This document shows, in pieces, positions 5,961 through 13,924 of a stretch of 27,364 bases of DNA; position 1 is the stretch's first letter, and every line of letters starts with the position of its first letter. The stretch spans positions 1-27,364 of the IMG/VR virus record IMGVR_UViG_3300021440_000100. One strand, written 5' to 3'. Source of the DNA: a virus. The notes below the pieces were generated by a model, which worked only from the letters and a program-made list of their open reading frames with translations, had not been told where the DNA came from and did not search any database. The position numbers and the translations under genes are program-made.

Positions 5961-8076
5961 TCACAGTAAAAAGACATGGTTTAACGCCAAAAAGACCACA
6001 GATAAGGCGGCTGAGATCGCTTTATATAATGATATCGGTATGTGGGGCGTGCAAACTGAGGATTTTAAGAATGCCCTTGACGGTCTCGGAGAGATTGACG
6101 ACTTGACCATACGTATAAATTCGTACGGTGGCGAGGTTTTCGTAGGATTCGCAATTTACAATTTGATCAATGACCACAAAGCCGCCAATAAAACAATGAT
6201 TGTTGACGGTGTGGCCGCAAGTATCGCGTCGGTGATTGCTCTTGCTGGAACGAAACGTAAAGCGCATAAGAACAGCTACATTATGATACATAACCCGGCG
6301 GTTATGATCGCTGGGGGTTCGGTTGATCTACGTAAAGCGGCGGACGAACTCGACCGGATCAAAGAAACTATTATAACTCTGTACAGAGATAGGGGTGTAA
6401 ATCTCAGCAAAAAGAAACTTGACGAACTTATGACCGTTGAAACATGGTTGACCGCTGAGGATGCCCTAAAGTATGGATTCATTGACGAAATACTTGATAA
6501 TAGCGAGAATGATGAACCAGAAACGAATAGTGCAACGAGACTGCCTGAAAATCTTAAGGCAACTTTTTTAAACCAAACCAAACCCGCCGCACCAGCGGTA
6601 AATAAGGGGGGCGATATGTTAACTTGTCCTAAATGCGGTAAAACGCACGCAGAGGGCGCGGCTTTCTGCAATCATTGCGGTGCGGCGATTACTGCATCCG
6701 CAAAGTCGACCGTCGAGCGCGACGAGCTGCTTAATTATGAGCGCAATCGTATCAAAGCAATTAGTAATCACTGCGGGCTCCTGAAGCTTCCAACCGATTT
6801 TATTCAGTCGCTTATTGATTCAGGGGAAACTCTGGATCAGGCAAGCGAAAAAATTACAAATAAGGTACGTGAGATGCAGGCGGCTACGCCACCGGCTACT
6901 CCGGACGTTACAGTAGCAGTTGACGAGACCGAGAAGTTTCGCAATCATGCGGTAAATTCTCTTGCCGTTGCGGTTGGATCTGAAAAGGACCCCGCAATTA
7001 AGGCAGATATCCGCAAGAATCCTGGACCTGTTGATATCCACGGCCTCGTACGTTCCTGCCTTATCAAGGATGGTATGAATCCGGCTACGGTTATCAATAT
7101 GAGTCCGACTCAGCTTGCAGATGAGGGACTTCGGAGAGCTAAAAATTCCGTAGGTAGCGCGGACCTCCCTGCCATCCTTGCGGACACCATGAACAAAGCG
7201 CTTGTCCTGACCCCGTCGGAAGTCGGAGCAACATTCGATCAGGTCTGTATGGAGGATATGACACCAGATTTTCGTACAAAGTCATACACAAAACTGTCGA
7301 GTTTCTCTGATATCGGGGATTTACCTGAAGGTGCAGCATTTGAGGCCGGGGGTTTTTCTGATAAAAAGGAAAGCGGATCAGTATCAACAAAAGGTAAAGT
7401 CGTTACTCTTACGCGTCGACTTATCGTTGACAACGACACCGGAGTTCTTGCTCAGTTCCCGCGTCGTATGAGTACTGCTGTTTACGGCCGTATGAACCGG
7501 GATTTTTACGACTTGCTTTGTAGCAATGCGCTCGTCGGCCCGACTCTTACCGAGGATAGCAAGGCGCTTTTCCACGCTGACCACAGTAACCTTAAAACCA
7601 GCTCCGGTGTTGTGTCTGTTGCATCTCTTGACGTTGCGGAACAGTATCTTGCATTGCAGAAAATGCCAAAAGCAAATGCCGCAGACAAGGACTCTTTTGT
7701 ATTCGGTGGTATCCGTCAGATACTTTGTGGTACTAATCAGCGTATCGCGGCTTTACAGGTTGTCAGGAGCGCTTTTGATCCAGCGAAGTCAAACAATAAC
7801 GTTTATAACCCGTATAACGGTATTGAGGTTATTTCTGACCCATACCTGCAGAGCCTGTTGACTGCTGGTAGCGCTGCGAATACTTGGTACGGATTTGCGG
7901 ATAAGAATCTCTTCCCGACCGCAACCGTTATCTATTTGTCAGGCGCACGTTCACCGTCATTCCGTAGCGAGGCGAGCGGTGTGGGTGAGGCTCAGGGTAT
8001 CGCGTATGAGATCTCTTTCGATTACGGATTTACCTTCCAGGATTTCCGCGGATTGATCCAGAACGATGGCAAGTAA
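5947..8076 (+). CDS. ClpP protease-scaffold-major capsid fusion
   Basis: A 709-residue polyprotein. I use ATG 5947, since the open frame before it has only an ATT start. Residues 1-185 are a ClpP/S14 protease with Ser92 (GVAAS), His115 (MIHNP) and an acid, probably Glu165 (VETWLTA), where ClpP has Asp. Residues 227-245 form a zinc ribbon (C227, C230, C241, C244). A helical, charged scaffold-like part (about 255-312) and a Pro/Ala linker (314-320) follow. From about 345 on lies the HK97-fold major capsid protein of the Mu gpT-like type, with ALFHADHSNL as a landmark. The protease should cut itself, the scaffold and the capsid part apart during prohead maturation. It replaces separate lambda C, Nu3 and E genes. 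A strong internal start lies at 6616. Confidence 0.9.
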   Translation: MKIFNHSKKTWFNAKKTTDKAAEIALYNDIGMWGVQTEDFKNALDGLGEIDDLTIRINSYGGEVFVGFAIYNLINDHKAANKTMIVDGVAASIASVIALAGTKRKAHKNSYIMIHNPAVMIAGGSVDLRKAADELDRIKETIITLYRDRGVNLSKKKLDELMTVETWLTAEDALKYGFIDEILDNSENDEPETNSATRLPENLKATFLNQTKPAAPAVNKGGDMLTCPKCGKTHAEGAAFCNHCGAAITASAKSTVERDELLNYERNRIKAISNHCGLLKLPTDFIQSLIDSGETLDQASEKITNKVREMQAATPPATPDVTVAVDETEKFRNHAVNSLAVAVGSEKDPAIKADIRKNPGPVDIHGLVRSCLIKDGMNPATVINMSPTQLADEGLRRAKNSVGSADLPAILADTMNKALVLTPSEVGATFDQVCMEDMTPDFRTKSYTKLSSFSDIGDLPEGAAFEAGGFSDKKESGSVSTKGKVVTLTRRLIVDNDTGVLAQFPRRMSTAVYGRMNRDFYDLLCSNALVGPTLTEDSKALFHADHSNLKTSSGVVSVASLDVAEQYLALQKMPKANAADKDSFVFGGIRQILCGTNQRIAALQVVRSAFDPAKSNNNVYNPYNGIEVISDPYLQSLLTAGSAANTWYGFADKNLFPTATVIYLSGARSPSFRSEASGVGEAQGIAYEISFDYGFTFQDFRGLIQNDGK
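6604..6618 (+). promoter_or_regulatory. internal SD and in-frame start in the capsid fusion
   Basis: The sequence TAAGGGGGG (6603-6611) is followed after four bases by an ATG (6616-6618) in frame with the fusion gene (codon 224). The site is as strong as any true SD in the window. The shorter product, 486 residues, would start with the zinc ribbon and hold the scaffold and capsid parts without the protease. Lambda uses the same trick: Nu3 starts inside C. It would let the phage make many capsid chains per protease. Confidence 0.65.
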
Positions 8077-8092
8077 TTAAAAATCTTAGCTC

Positions 8093-8109
8093 GGGGGTTA
8101 AATACCCCC
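8093..8109 (+). promoter_or_regulatory. hairpin between capsid and decoration genes
   Basis: GGGGGT (8093-8098) and ACCCCC (8104-8109) form a perfect 6-bp stem with a TAAAT loop. The SD AGGAGG of the decoration gene starts at 8110, right at the 3' foot. No U tract follows, so it is not a terminator. It may mark an mRNA processing point, protect the abundant downstream message, or position the ribosome. Confidence 0.5.
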
Positions 8110-8121
8110 AGGAGGTAAAAT

Positions 8122-8859
8122 ATGATTGGTAAAGTTGAATTAAAGCAGGAGGGGGAGGTAATTCTTTACACTTCCACGTCTGCGACGACAAAAGATACCC
8201 CCATTTATGTAAATGGTTTTGGTGTCTTGATTCCGCAAGCATCCGCCGGGGCAAACGTGCAGAATGCATACCGCCGCTGCGGTTTGTATCGTATCGCTCC
8301 GGCGAACTCAATCGCAGTAACGGTTGGGGCGTTGGTTTTTTATGATTCCGCGGCAGGCCGCGCGGTACTTACACGCCCGACAGCAGGCTTTCTGCTCGGT
8401 GTGGCGGTGACTGCCGGAACCGGTACAACCGCTGGAACGGTAACTGTTGACGTATTGATAAATACGGTTGATGGTGGAAACGGAAATTTCCAGGGGGCGG
8501 ATGTTTACGCTGGACGCGTTATGGAGGTTTATTCCGTTGCGTCAATTGCAGATTCAGCTGTAACATTGACCGCTGCGCAGGTTAAAAACGGTATTGTATC
8601 GCAGACTCCAGGAGCAGCAAGAGCAATCACGTTGCCCGCTGCAGCGGACCTGCTTGCGATTTGTCCGCGCGCCGTTGTCGGGTCAAGCTTTGAGTTGACA
8701 ATTGTCAACCTTGCGGCTAATACGCACGTGCAAACTCTTACTGCGTCGGGTACGTTTACTGTTGTGGGTCTTGCAACCGTGCAGCCTGCAACTAGCGCAA
8801 CGTTCCGTGTTGTATTTTCTGACGTGTCGACCGCCGCATGTGTGGCGTACAGGATCTAA
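8122..8859 (+). CDS. capsid decoration protein (DUF2190-like N-terminus)
   Basis: The 245-residue protein lies directly after the capsid gene with the best SD of the window (AGGAGGTAAAAT). Residues about 1-112 look like a DUF2190 capsid cement protein: repeated short beta strands, a VGALVFYDSAAGR motif, then FLLGVAVTAGTGTTAGTVTVDVLI. Residues about 125-245 form a second beta-rich module (DSAVTLTAAQVKNGIVSQT, then AARAITLPAA and SFELTIVNLAAN) of a type often joined to phage surface proteins. Such proteins bind the outside of the shell and stabilise it after DNA filling. The second module may be the exposed part. It has no transmembrane segment. Confidence 0.75.
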   Translation: MIGKVELKQEGEVILYTSTSATTKDTPIYVNGFGVLIPQASAGANVQNAYRRCGLYRIAPANSIAVTVGALVFYDSAAGRAVLTRPTAGFLLGVAVTAGTGTTAGTVTVDVLINTVDGGNGNFQGADVYAGRVMEVYSVASIADSAVTLTAAQVKNGIVSQTPGAARAITLPAAADLLAICPRAVVGSSFELTIVNLAANTHVQTLTASGTFTVVGLATVQPATSATFRVVFSDVSTAACVAYRI

Positions 8860-9177
8860 ATGTCATTTGACTTTAAGAGCAACTGGATAGGTTCAGGCAT
8901 GGACGAAACGGTGATCTATAACGGGTCACCCGTCCAGGCTATTGTTAACCGTAACGGTAAGCAGTCGTTTTCCGTGCAGGGTATGAATAACGCTATCCAC
9001 CAGTATACCATTGACATTGAGGTAGGTTCTGAAGACGTTCCGTCACCAGTTGCCGCCAGAAATGGCGGTGACATGGTGACTTTAATTGACGAGAAGGGCG
9101 TTACTGTAACCTTGCATGTAGCGGAAAAAATAAGGTACTGCCCGTTATCTAAAAGTTTTACCTTGGGGCTCGCATGA
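8860..9177 (+). CDS. probable head-tail connector (neck) protein
   Basis: A 105-residue beta-rich protein whose ATG follows the decoration stop without a gap. Landmarks are DETVIYNGSPVQAIVNRNG (about 15-33) near the start, and short strands to the end. Size, beta content and place between capsid and tail-completion genes fit the lambda gpFII / head-tail joining class, which closes the head and accepts the tail. The sequence is not clearly a member of that family to the eye, so the call is by position. Its stop overlaps the next start as ATGA. Confidence 0.6.
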   Translation: MSFDFKSNWIGSGMDETVIYNGSPVQAIVNRNGKQSFSVQGMNNAIHQYTIDIEVGSEDVPSPVAARNGGDMVTLIDEKGVTVTLHVAEKIRYCPLSKSFTLGLA

Positions 9178-9821
9178 AATTTCAGGGGCGCATTATTGGC
9201 GACAACGAGGTGCTTGAAATGATGAAAAGGGCACCTGCTATCTACATGCGTTACATGCGTGCTTATCTTAACTTTGCGGGAAAAACTTTTATAGGAAATA
9301 AGAAAAAGAATGGGTATCTGCGTAATTTACTCGCTAGTAAAGGGGCAACACGCAGCGGGCACTGGAGCACGAAATTTATTAATTCTGTAGCGCGTTATGA
9401 GATCTCACCTAACGGTATGGCTATGCGCGCCGGAATAATTTATAATAACAAAAAGAAAATCCATGAAATCATGGAACAGATGGAATCCGGGTTTACGAGA
9501 AATACATCCGGGTATATGATAGTACCGAATTACAGAGATTTACCAGCGGGTACTAAAAAACCGATGGCGCTTTTTAATAATATGTTAAGTTCGGATTCGT
9601 TAAAAACCATATTTAAGCATGGAAATATTTATTATATTAGTAAGGATACGGGGCGTATAATGTTTACTGGAACTAAACAGATTACCGTACGCTCGCAGTT
9701 TAATTTTGATGCGGCGTGGGGTGCAGTGGTTGGTAAGATAACTAAAAAAGCCGATAGTGTGCTTGACCGTGCTACTATTGCGGTAGAGAAAAAAGAAGCA
9801 AAGGTGGCGGAAATTGGCTGA
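9174..9821 (+). CDS. probable tail completion protein (gpZ-like)
   Basis: A 215-residue basic protein with an N-terminal helical part (about 10-45, VLEMMKRAPAIYMRYMRAYL), many Lys and Arg, and a C-terminal charged coil (about 185-212). This arrangement and the position between a neck protein and a tail-terminator-like protein fit the gpZ / HK97 gp10 type of minor tail protein, which completes the tail before joining. No catalytic motif is seen. It starts inside the previous stop (ATGA) and overlaps the next gene by eight bases. The family call is inference. Confidence 0.55.
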   Translation: MKFQGRIIGDNEVLEMMKRAPAIYMRYMRAYLNFAGKTFIGNKKKNGYLRNLLASKGATRSGHWSTKFINSVARYEISPNGMAMRAGIIYNNKKKIHEIMEQMESGFTRNTSGYMIVPNYRDLPAGTKKPMALFNNMLSSDSLKTIFKHGNIYYISKDTGRIMFTGTKQITVRSQFNFDAAWGAVVGKITKKADSVLDRATIAVEKKEAKVAEIG

Positions 9822-10275
9822 ATGTAGGGACTGGCAAATAATAGATGCGTTAATGACGTTGCTACGTACGATAACTACGGTTAATCATTACGAAATTAAC
9901 GTAGCTAATGTTTTTATACCTAAAAAAGTATTAAAAATTAGCAGTTACCCGGCAATTTTAGTATATTATGATGAGACGGTTCCTGAGAGCGAGGGATTTA
10001 ATTATGATCTATCGAACCTTGACGTAATATTAGTTTACACGGATGGGCTAAACGATGAGAACGAAACCAATAGCTATATTTACAGGTATCGCAACGTCGG
10101 GGCTGATATACGTAAAGCAATTATGACAAGCCCGTCCCTTGGGGGCCTATGCGAGTATGTAAAGGTGGAGACCTCACACCCAGCGCTGTTTATGGATGGT
10201 GATGAGATACTTGAGGCGCATGTTACGCAACTTAAAATATCGAGAGTATGCAATCAATATAACCCCTATTTGTAA
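9814..10275 (+). CDS. probable tail terminator protein (gpU-like)
   Basis: A 153-residue protein with a mixed alpha/beta pattern: an N-terminal helix (WQIIDALMTLLRTI), a SYPAILVYYD strand, then LDVILVYTDG and a C-terminal VTQLKISRV strand. Tail terminators have this size and cap the growing tail tube. It lies directly before the major tail protein, as U lies before V in lambda. The start is a TTG at 9814, supported by AAGGTGG at 9800-9806. The only nearby ATG (9822) runs straight into a TAG, so a non-ATG start is needed. Confidence 0.55.
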   Translation: MAECRDWQIIDALMTLLRTITTVNHYEINVANVFIPKKVLKISSYPAILVYYDETVPESEGFNYDLSNLDVILVYTDGLNDENETNSYIYRYRNVGADIRKAIMTSPSLGGLCEYVKVETSHPALFMDGDEILEAHVTQLKISRVCNQYNPYL

Positions 10276-10286
10276 AGGCGGTAAAA

Positions 10287-11246
10287 ATGAATAAAAGGCT
10301 AAGTTTTGGAAGCGCTAAGGCGCAGAGCGTCCTGGGAACGGCTGTTGTAATTAACCCGGCAACCGACTATGTGCAGTTTAGCGATCTTGACACCGAGCAC
10401 AATCAACTTATGGATAACGTACCTATTCTTTCGGGTTTGTTCACGAATGAGCCCGAGGTAGTGGGGAATCTTAACGCAACCTGTAAGGGTAAAATCCCCC
10501 TCGTATCGGGGGGTGTGGCTGTTGCACCTCAGTGTGATTTACTGCTTAAAGCCGCTGGGTTTACTGCTACGGAGGATACTGCACCTGTGGGCGGGAGTAA
10601 GTTTATTTACACCCGCTCTATCAATCAGGTGGATTTATCAATGTGTAAATATGATTGCCAGGGAAGTAACGCACGTATCTATAGCATAAATTCAGTCATG
10701 ATGACGATCATTAAAATTATGCTCGAATCGGGCAAAGTTCCGATGCTCGAATTTACGGGCCAGGGTATCGCAGGGGGCGCGGGATCGGTGGCATATGAGT
10801 CAACCGGAGCGGTTACAAAACCGACTCAGACAAAAATACCGTATTATTCTAGTAATGACGTGGTAACTACCGTGCTTGATACAACATGGCCACTGGTAAA
10901 GGCGGATCTTGAGTTTACAAATAAAATTACCCATAAGCCGGTTATGACGGGGTTAGGTTTCGGAGCCCCAGAAATGACCGATCAGGAAAGCAAATTTAAT
11001 TTTACCGTGCTTGCGGATACTGGATTAAGCGCGCAGCCGCTGACGCGCATCAGGAGTAGCATAACACCGGGTACACTTTCTATTACTTTCGGTTCAATCG
11101 TCGGCCAGCGCGTTAATATTACGACAACAAAGGCGCAGCTACTCACTGTAAAAGACAGCGCAACGGGTGATCTTGTCAGTCATGACGTGACCGGTAAATA
11201 CGTTGACAATACAGTTATTATTACGTTTAACAGCGATTTGACTTAA
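10287..11246 (+). CDS. major tail (tube) protein
   Basis: The 319-residue protein lies where the major tail protein is expected, before the tail assembly chaperones and tape measure. It starts with MNKRLSFGSAKAQS and the AVVINPATDYVQFSDLD segment, as many tube proteins do, and is rich in beta strands with few charges. The C-terminal 70 residues (LTRIRSSITPGTLSITFGSI onwards) look like an added small beta domain, as in lambda gpV. The SD is AAAGGCGGT. Copies of this protein stack into the tube through which DNA passes. No tail sheath gene is seen, so a siphovirus-like tail is likely. Confidence 0.75.
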   Translation: MNKRLSFGSAKAQSVLGTAVVINPATDYVQFSDLDTEHNQLMDNVPILSGLFTNEPEVVGNLNATCKGKIPLVSGGVAVAPQCDLLLKAAGFTATEDTAPVGGSKFIYTRSINQVDLSMCKYDCQGSNARIYSINSVMMTIIKIMLESGKVPMLEFTGQGIAGGAGSVAYESTGAVTKPTQTKIPYYSSNDVVTTVLDTTWPLVKADLEFTNKITHKPVMTGLGFGAPEMTDQESKFNFTVLADTGLSAQPLTRIRSSITPGTLSITFGSIVGQRVNITTTKAQLLTVKDSATGDLVSHDVTGKYVDNTVIITFNSDLT

Positions 11247-11252
11247 TAAATC

Positions 11253-11303
11253 GGGGACTTAGAGGTACGTGTAGGTGGTAACGCGCCTTACGTACCCGCC
11301 CCC
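11253..11303 (+). promoter_or_regulatory. long hairpin after major tail gene
   Basis: GGTACGT (11264-11270) pairs with ACGTACC (11290-11296). Inside, AGG (11273-11275) pairs with CCT (11286-11288). Outside, GGGG (11253-11256) can pair with the C run at 11299-11303. A weak U tract (ACTTTT) follows. It could be a partial terminator lowering expression of the chaperone and tape-measure genes relative to the abundant tube protein. Just downstream CTTTTAAAAG can fold over the SD of the next gene (AGGAG, 11313-11317). Confidence 0.5.
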
Positions 11304-11326
11304 ACTTTTAAAAGGAGTTTAGTTTT

Positions 11327-11659
11327 ATGTACATCCCAATGAGCGAAAAAGAGACAAGAAAATTTACTATTGACGGTGTGGAGCTTAACGTGAGGCCGCT
11401 CACTGGCGAGAATGAAATATTTTATTTTGGGCAGGTAGAGGCAGCGGATAAAGCCGAGAGTAACTTCGACCGTATTAAGGCATCGCGTGGGCTTTTTGAC
11501 TTTTTTGTAAAAGGTTACACGCATCCGGAAACAGGGGTGGCTGTTACGTTTGATGAAGTAAATGCGTCATCCTCGCATTTTGGTATGTCATTTATAAATC
11601 AGTTTATAGCGTCAATCAACAAAATAAACATCCTTACTGATGAGGAAAAAAAAATTTAA
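11327..11659 (+). CDS. tail assembly chaperone, short form (gpG-like)
   Basis: The unshifted product is 110 residues: a short beta start (TRKFTIDGVELNVRPLTGEN) and helices (ESNFDRIKASRGLFDFFVKG, then FGMSFINQFIASINKI). Size, position between tube protein and tape measure, and a slippery site just before the stop match lambda gpG. Such proteins coat the tape measure during tail assembly and are absent from the finished virion. The ATG has AGGAG nine bases upstream; a second in-frame ATG lies four codons on. The last codons are GAA AAA AAA ATT TAA. Confidence 0.8.
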   Translation: MYIPMSEKETRKFTIDGVELNVRPLTGENEIFYFGQVEAADKAESNFDRIKASRGLFDFFVKGYTHPETGVAVTFDEVNASSSHFGMSFINQFIASINKINILTDEEKKI

Positions 11660-12039
11660 TAGTTGCCGGGCGGTGGTATTTTGATAAGATTAAAGCATAT
11701 GAAAATTATTACCGCTGCGCAACGTGTAAAAAAAAGAGATCGAGGGGGTGTAAAAAACCCCTTAAATCAAAGCACGTAACCAGGATAAGCTGCACGTGTG
11801 AAGGTGATACAAAATGTAAATTGTGTAAGGGGGAAAAGTTGTTTAAAATATACAGGTGCCCTTACAAAATATTATGCTCTCCGATTATCCATAGATTAAT
11901 CCCTTATTTTTTCGATTATATAACAGCCTCCAGCTCGTGGCCTACCGGTTCGCGCATGACGTCGACACGGTTACTTGTCGAGGCGTTTGAGCTATTACTA
12001 TCCGTAAAGATTCAAGAGGACAAGAAAAATGTCAAGTAA
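11327..12039 (+). CDS. tail assembly chaperone, frameshifted form (gpGT-like)
   Basis: A -1 shift on the A9 run joins the 109 codons before the slip to 128 further codons in the -1 frame (11653-12036, stop TAA 12037-12039), giving 237 residues. This frame is open across the whole region between the short stop and the tape measure, which otherwise holds no gene. The added part begins NLIVAGRWYFDKIKAYENYY, carries a Cys cluster (C131, C134, C142, C156, C158, C164, C167 and others) and ends in a hydrophobic helix. It corresponds to lambda gpGT, whose T part contacts the tube protein. The end overlaps the tape-measure start by 11 bases. Confidence 0.8.
11646..11654 (+). promoter_or_regulatory. 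-1 frameshift site (A9 slippery run)
   Basis: Nine A residues (11646-11654) contain the heptamer A AAA AAA in the zero frame (11647-11653), followed by ATT TAA. GAGG lies immediately upstream and may act as an SD-like stimulator, although it is close. A GGGGG/CCCC hairpin (about 11743-11761) is some 90 bases downstream. Slippage by the ribosome or by RNA polymerase on the A run would give the same protein. Confidence 0.75.
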
Positions 12040-13924
12040 AGTAGAGATACAACTTGCTATAACCGAAAGCGGCATGGAGCATTTTAAGAATGCTTCTATG
12101 TCAACTGAAGACCTGAAAAAAAGCACTGTAGGGCTCAATACCGTGATGGTTAACATGGCTGCGACGCTTAACGTAGCCAAAGCCGCGTACGCTGCAGTGA
12201 GCGGTGTGGTAAAGTCTGCTGTACTTGACTCTTTAAACATGGCTGACGCACTTGATAAGCAGGCAAAGCAGGCCAATGTATCCACAACGGTATTGCAGGA
12301 ATACGGGTACGCCGCGAAGCAGTCCGGGGCCTCTCAAGAGGCAATGACCGCCGGATTAACACGGTTGACAGAAAATGCGTATAAAGCATTTAACGGTAAT
12401 AAAAAATTATCCGAGGGTTTTGACACTCTCGGGGTAAGCGTACGTGATGCAAAGGGAAATTTTAAGGACTCGAATATTATCGTTGAGGAAACGATTAAAA
12501 AACTTGCGGATCTTAAAGACCCGGCGCAGCAGTCTGCGCTTGCGGTGGACCTGCTCGGAAAAGGCGGGCGAGACCTTGTGCCTATGCTGCGTGGGGGTTC
12601 CGAAGAGATAGACAACATGCGTAAGGCCGCCGGTGACCTCGGGCAGGTGTTAAGCGGAAGCGCTATAAAAAACCTTGATAAAATGGGTGACAACCTGGAC
12701 ATGCTTAGTAACAGGCTGAGGGTATCCATCGCAGAAGGTGTAAATCAGGCCATGCCTGCGCTTGAAATGCTCGCGGGGGAATTGACAAAAATAATAGGAC
12801 TTGCATCGGAGACCGCGACCGCGTGGGGCTGGATGCTTGGTGGGGAGAAAAAATTTAAGGAAGAAATGGCAAAACAGGACGCCATTACCCGCGAGTTGCA
12901 GGATATGATCGCGCTTAAAAAAGAGTACGAAAGCATTATAGGTGCGCAGGAGGCATTTAAAGCGCATCAATCCGGCTTGTTTGATGAGGAGACACTTGTA
13001 TCCTATCAAGCAGCCTTAAAGAATCTTAATGCTGACTTAAAGGAATTTAATAAAAAGTCAGCTGGGGTTGACCCTCCCCCGATTATTACAGGGGGTGGTA
13101 GCGATAGTAAAGCAGATAAAAAATCAGATGACAAGTTAATGAGCCTTGAGCGTCAAGCAGCCCTGATGCATAAAAAAGAATCCGAGGAAGATGCAAAGGC
13201 GGCATGGGAAAAGAAGCAGAAACTATTTAAGGATGAAAAAACTGCTCAGGAAAAACGAGAAAAAGAACGTGTTGCATTATCAAAAGTAACTTACCGTACT
13301 ATAATTGACGCTCAGAGTGCCGCATATGACCAGATGAAGAATAAAGAGCGCGAGGAGTACCAGTATAACAAGGAACTAAAAGCCCAGCAGCAACAGATGT
13401 ATATCGCAAACGGCCGAGAGCAGCTCGACGTATTAACAGGGGTACTCAAAGAAGCTGGGGCAAAAAATAAAGCCGCAGCAGTAGCATATAAAACTATTAT
13501 GATAGCCACTACCGTAATTGACACATACAGCGGGGCGCAGAAAGCGTTTAACTCCCTCGCGTCAATACCATATGTGGGCTATGCACTCGGTCTTGTGGCT
13601 GCCGGTGCGACGGTGGCGGCGGGTTTGCTACGTGTCAACGAGATCCGTAAGCAGCAATTTGTATCCGGGGGTACATCGTCTGGGGGAATGGCGCTCGTCG
13701 GTGAGATGGGCCCGGAGCTTGTAAATATGCCACGGGGAACGCAAGTTTACAATCATCATCAAACAACACAAATGATTAGTAACGCTAATAAGTCCAGTAC
13801 GGTGCTTAACGTAACCATAAATGGCGGGCAGGGTACAGCGAGTCAGCAGCTCGTGCGCGAGATCCGTGGGGGTAAATCAGATTATCTTATAAAGCAGATA
13901 GCTAAAGCAATGGGGGTATCCTAA
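12029..13924 (+). CDS. tail tape measure protein
   Basis: The 631-residue protein sets tail length and is ejected with the DNA. It has long helical stretches with MADALDKQAKQANVSTTVLQ (about 70-90), a landmark of TP901/lambda-type tape measures, LLGKGGRDLVPML (about 171-183), a charged coiled coil (about 360-450, many Glu and Lys), one hydrophobic segment (513-534, IPYVGYALGLVAAGATVAAG) and a Gly-rich end with GGMALVGEMGPELVNMP. By the usual rough scaling the tail would be about 90-100 nm, which is inference. The SD is AGAGGA. It overlaps the chaperone extension by 11 bases, a further sign that the extension is real. Confidence 0.92.
   Translation: MSSKVEIQLAITESGMEHFKNASMSTEDLKKSTVGLNTVMVNMAATLNVAKAAYAAVSGVVKSAVLDSLNMADALDKQAKQANVSTTVLQEYGYAAKQSGASQEAMTAGLTRLTENAYKAFNGNKKLSEGFDTLGVSVRDAKGNFKDSNIIVEETIKKLADLKDPAQQSALAVDLLGKGGRDLVPMLRGGSEEIDNMRKAAGDLGQVLSGSAIKNLDKMGDNLDMLSNRLRVSIAEGVNQAMPALEMLAGELTKIIGLASETATAWGWMLGGEKKFKEEMAKQDAITRELQDMIALKKEYESIIGAQEAFKAHQSGLFDEETLVSYQAALKNLNADLKEFNKKSAGVDPPPIITGGGSDSKADKKSDDKLMSLERQAALMHKKESEEDAKAAWEKKQKLFKDEKTAQEKREKERVALSKVTYRTIIDAQSAAYDQMKNKEREEYQYNKELKAQQQQMYIANGREQLDVLTGVLKEAGAKNKAAAVAYKTIMIATTVIDTYSGAQKAFNSLASIPYVGYALGLVAAGATVAAGLLRVNEIRKQQFVSGGTSSGGMALVGEMGPELVNMPRGTQVYNHHQTTQMISNANKSSTVLNVTINGGQGTASQQLVREIRGGKSDYLIKQIAKAMGVS

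Noticed and set aside
6276-6671. 131-codon leftward frame inside the protease-capsid gene
   Set aside because: It is antisense to conserved protease and zinc-ribbon coding sequence, with Ser/Ala/Val-rich composition typical of a reverse-frame shadow.
11646-11654. Sequencing error in the A run instead of a frameshift
   Set aside because: It cannot be excluded, but a short stop close after an A AAA AAA heptamer, with the extension reaching exactly the tape-measure start, is the known layout of tail chaperone genes.
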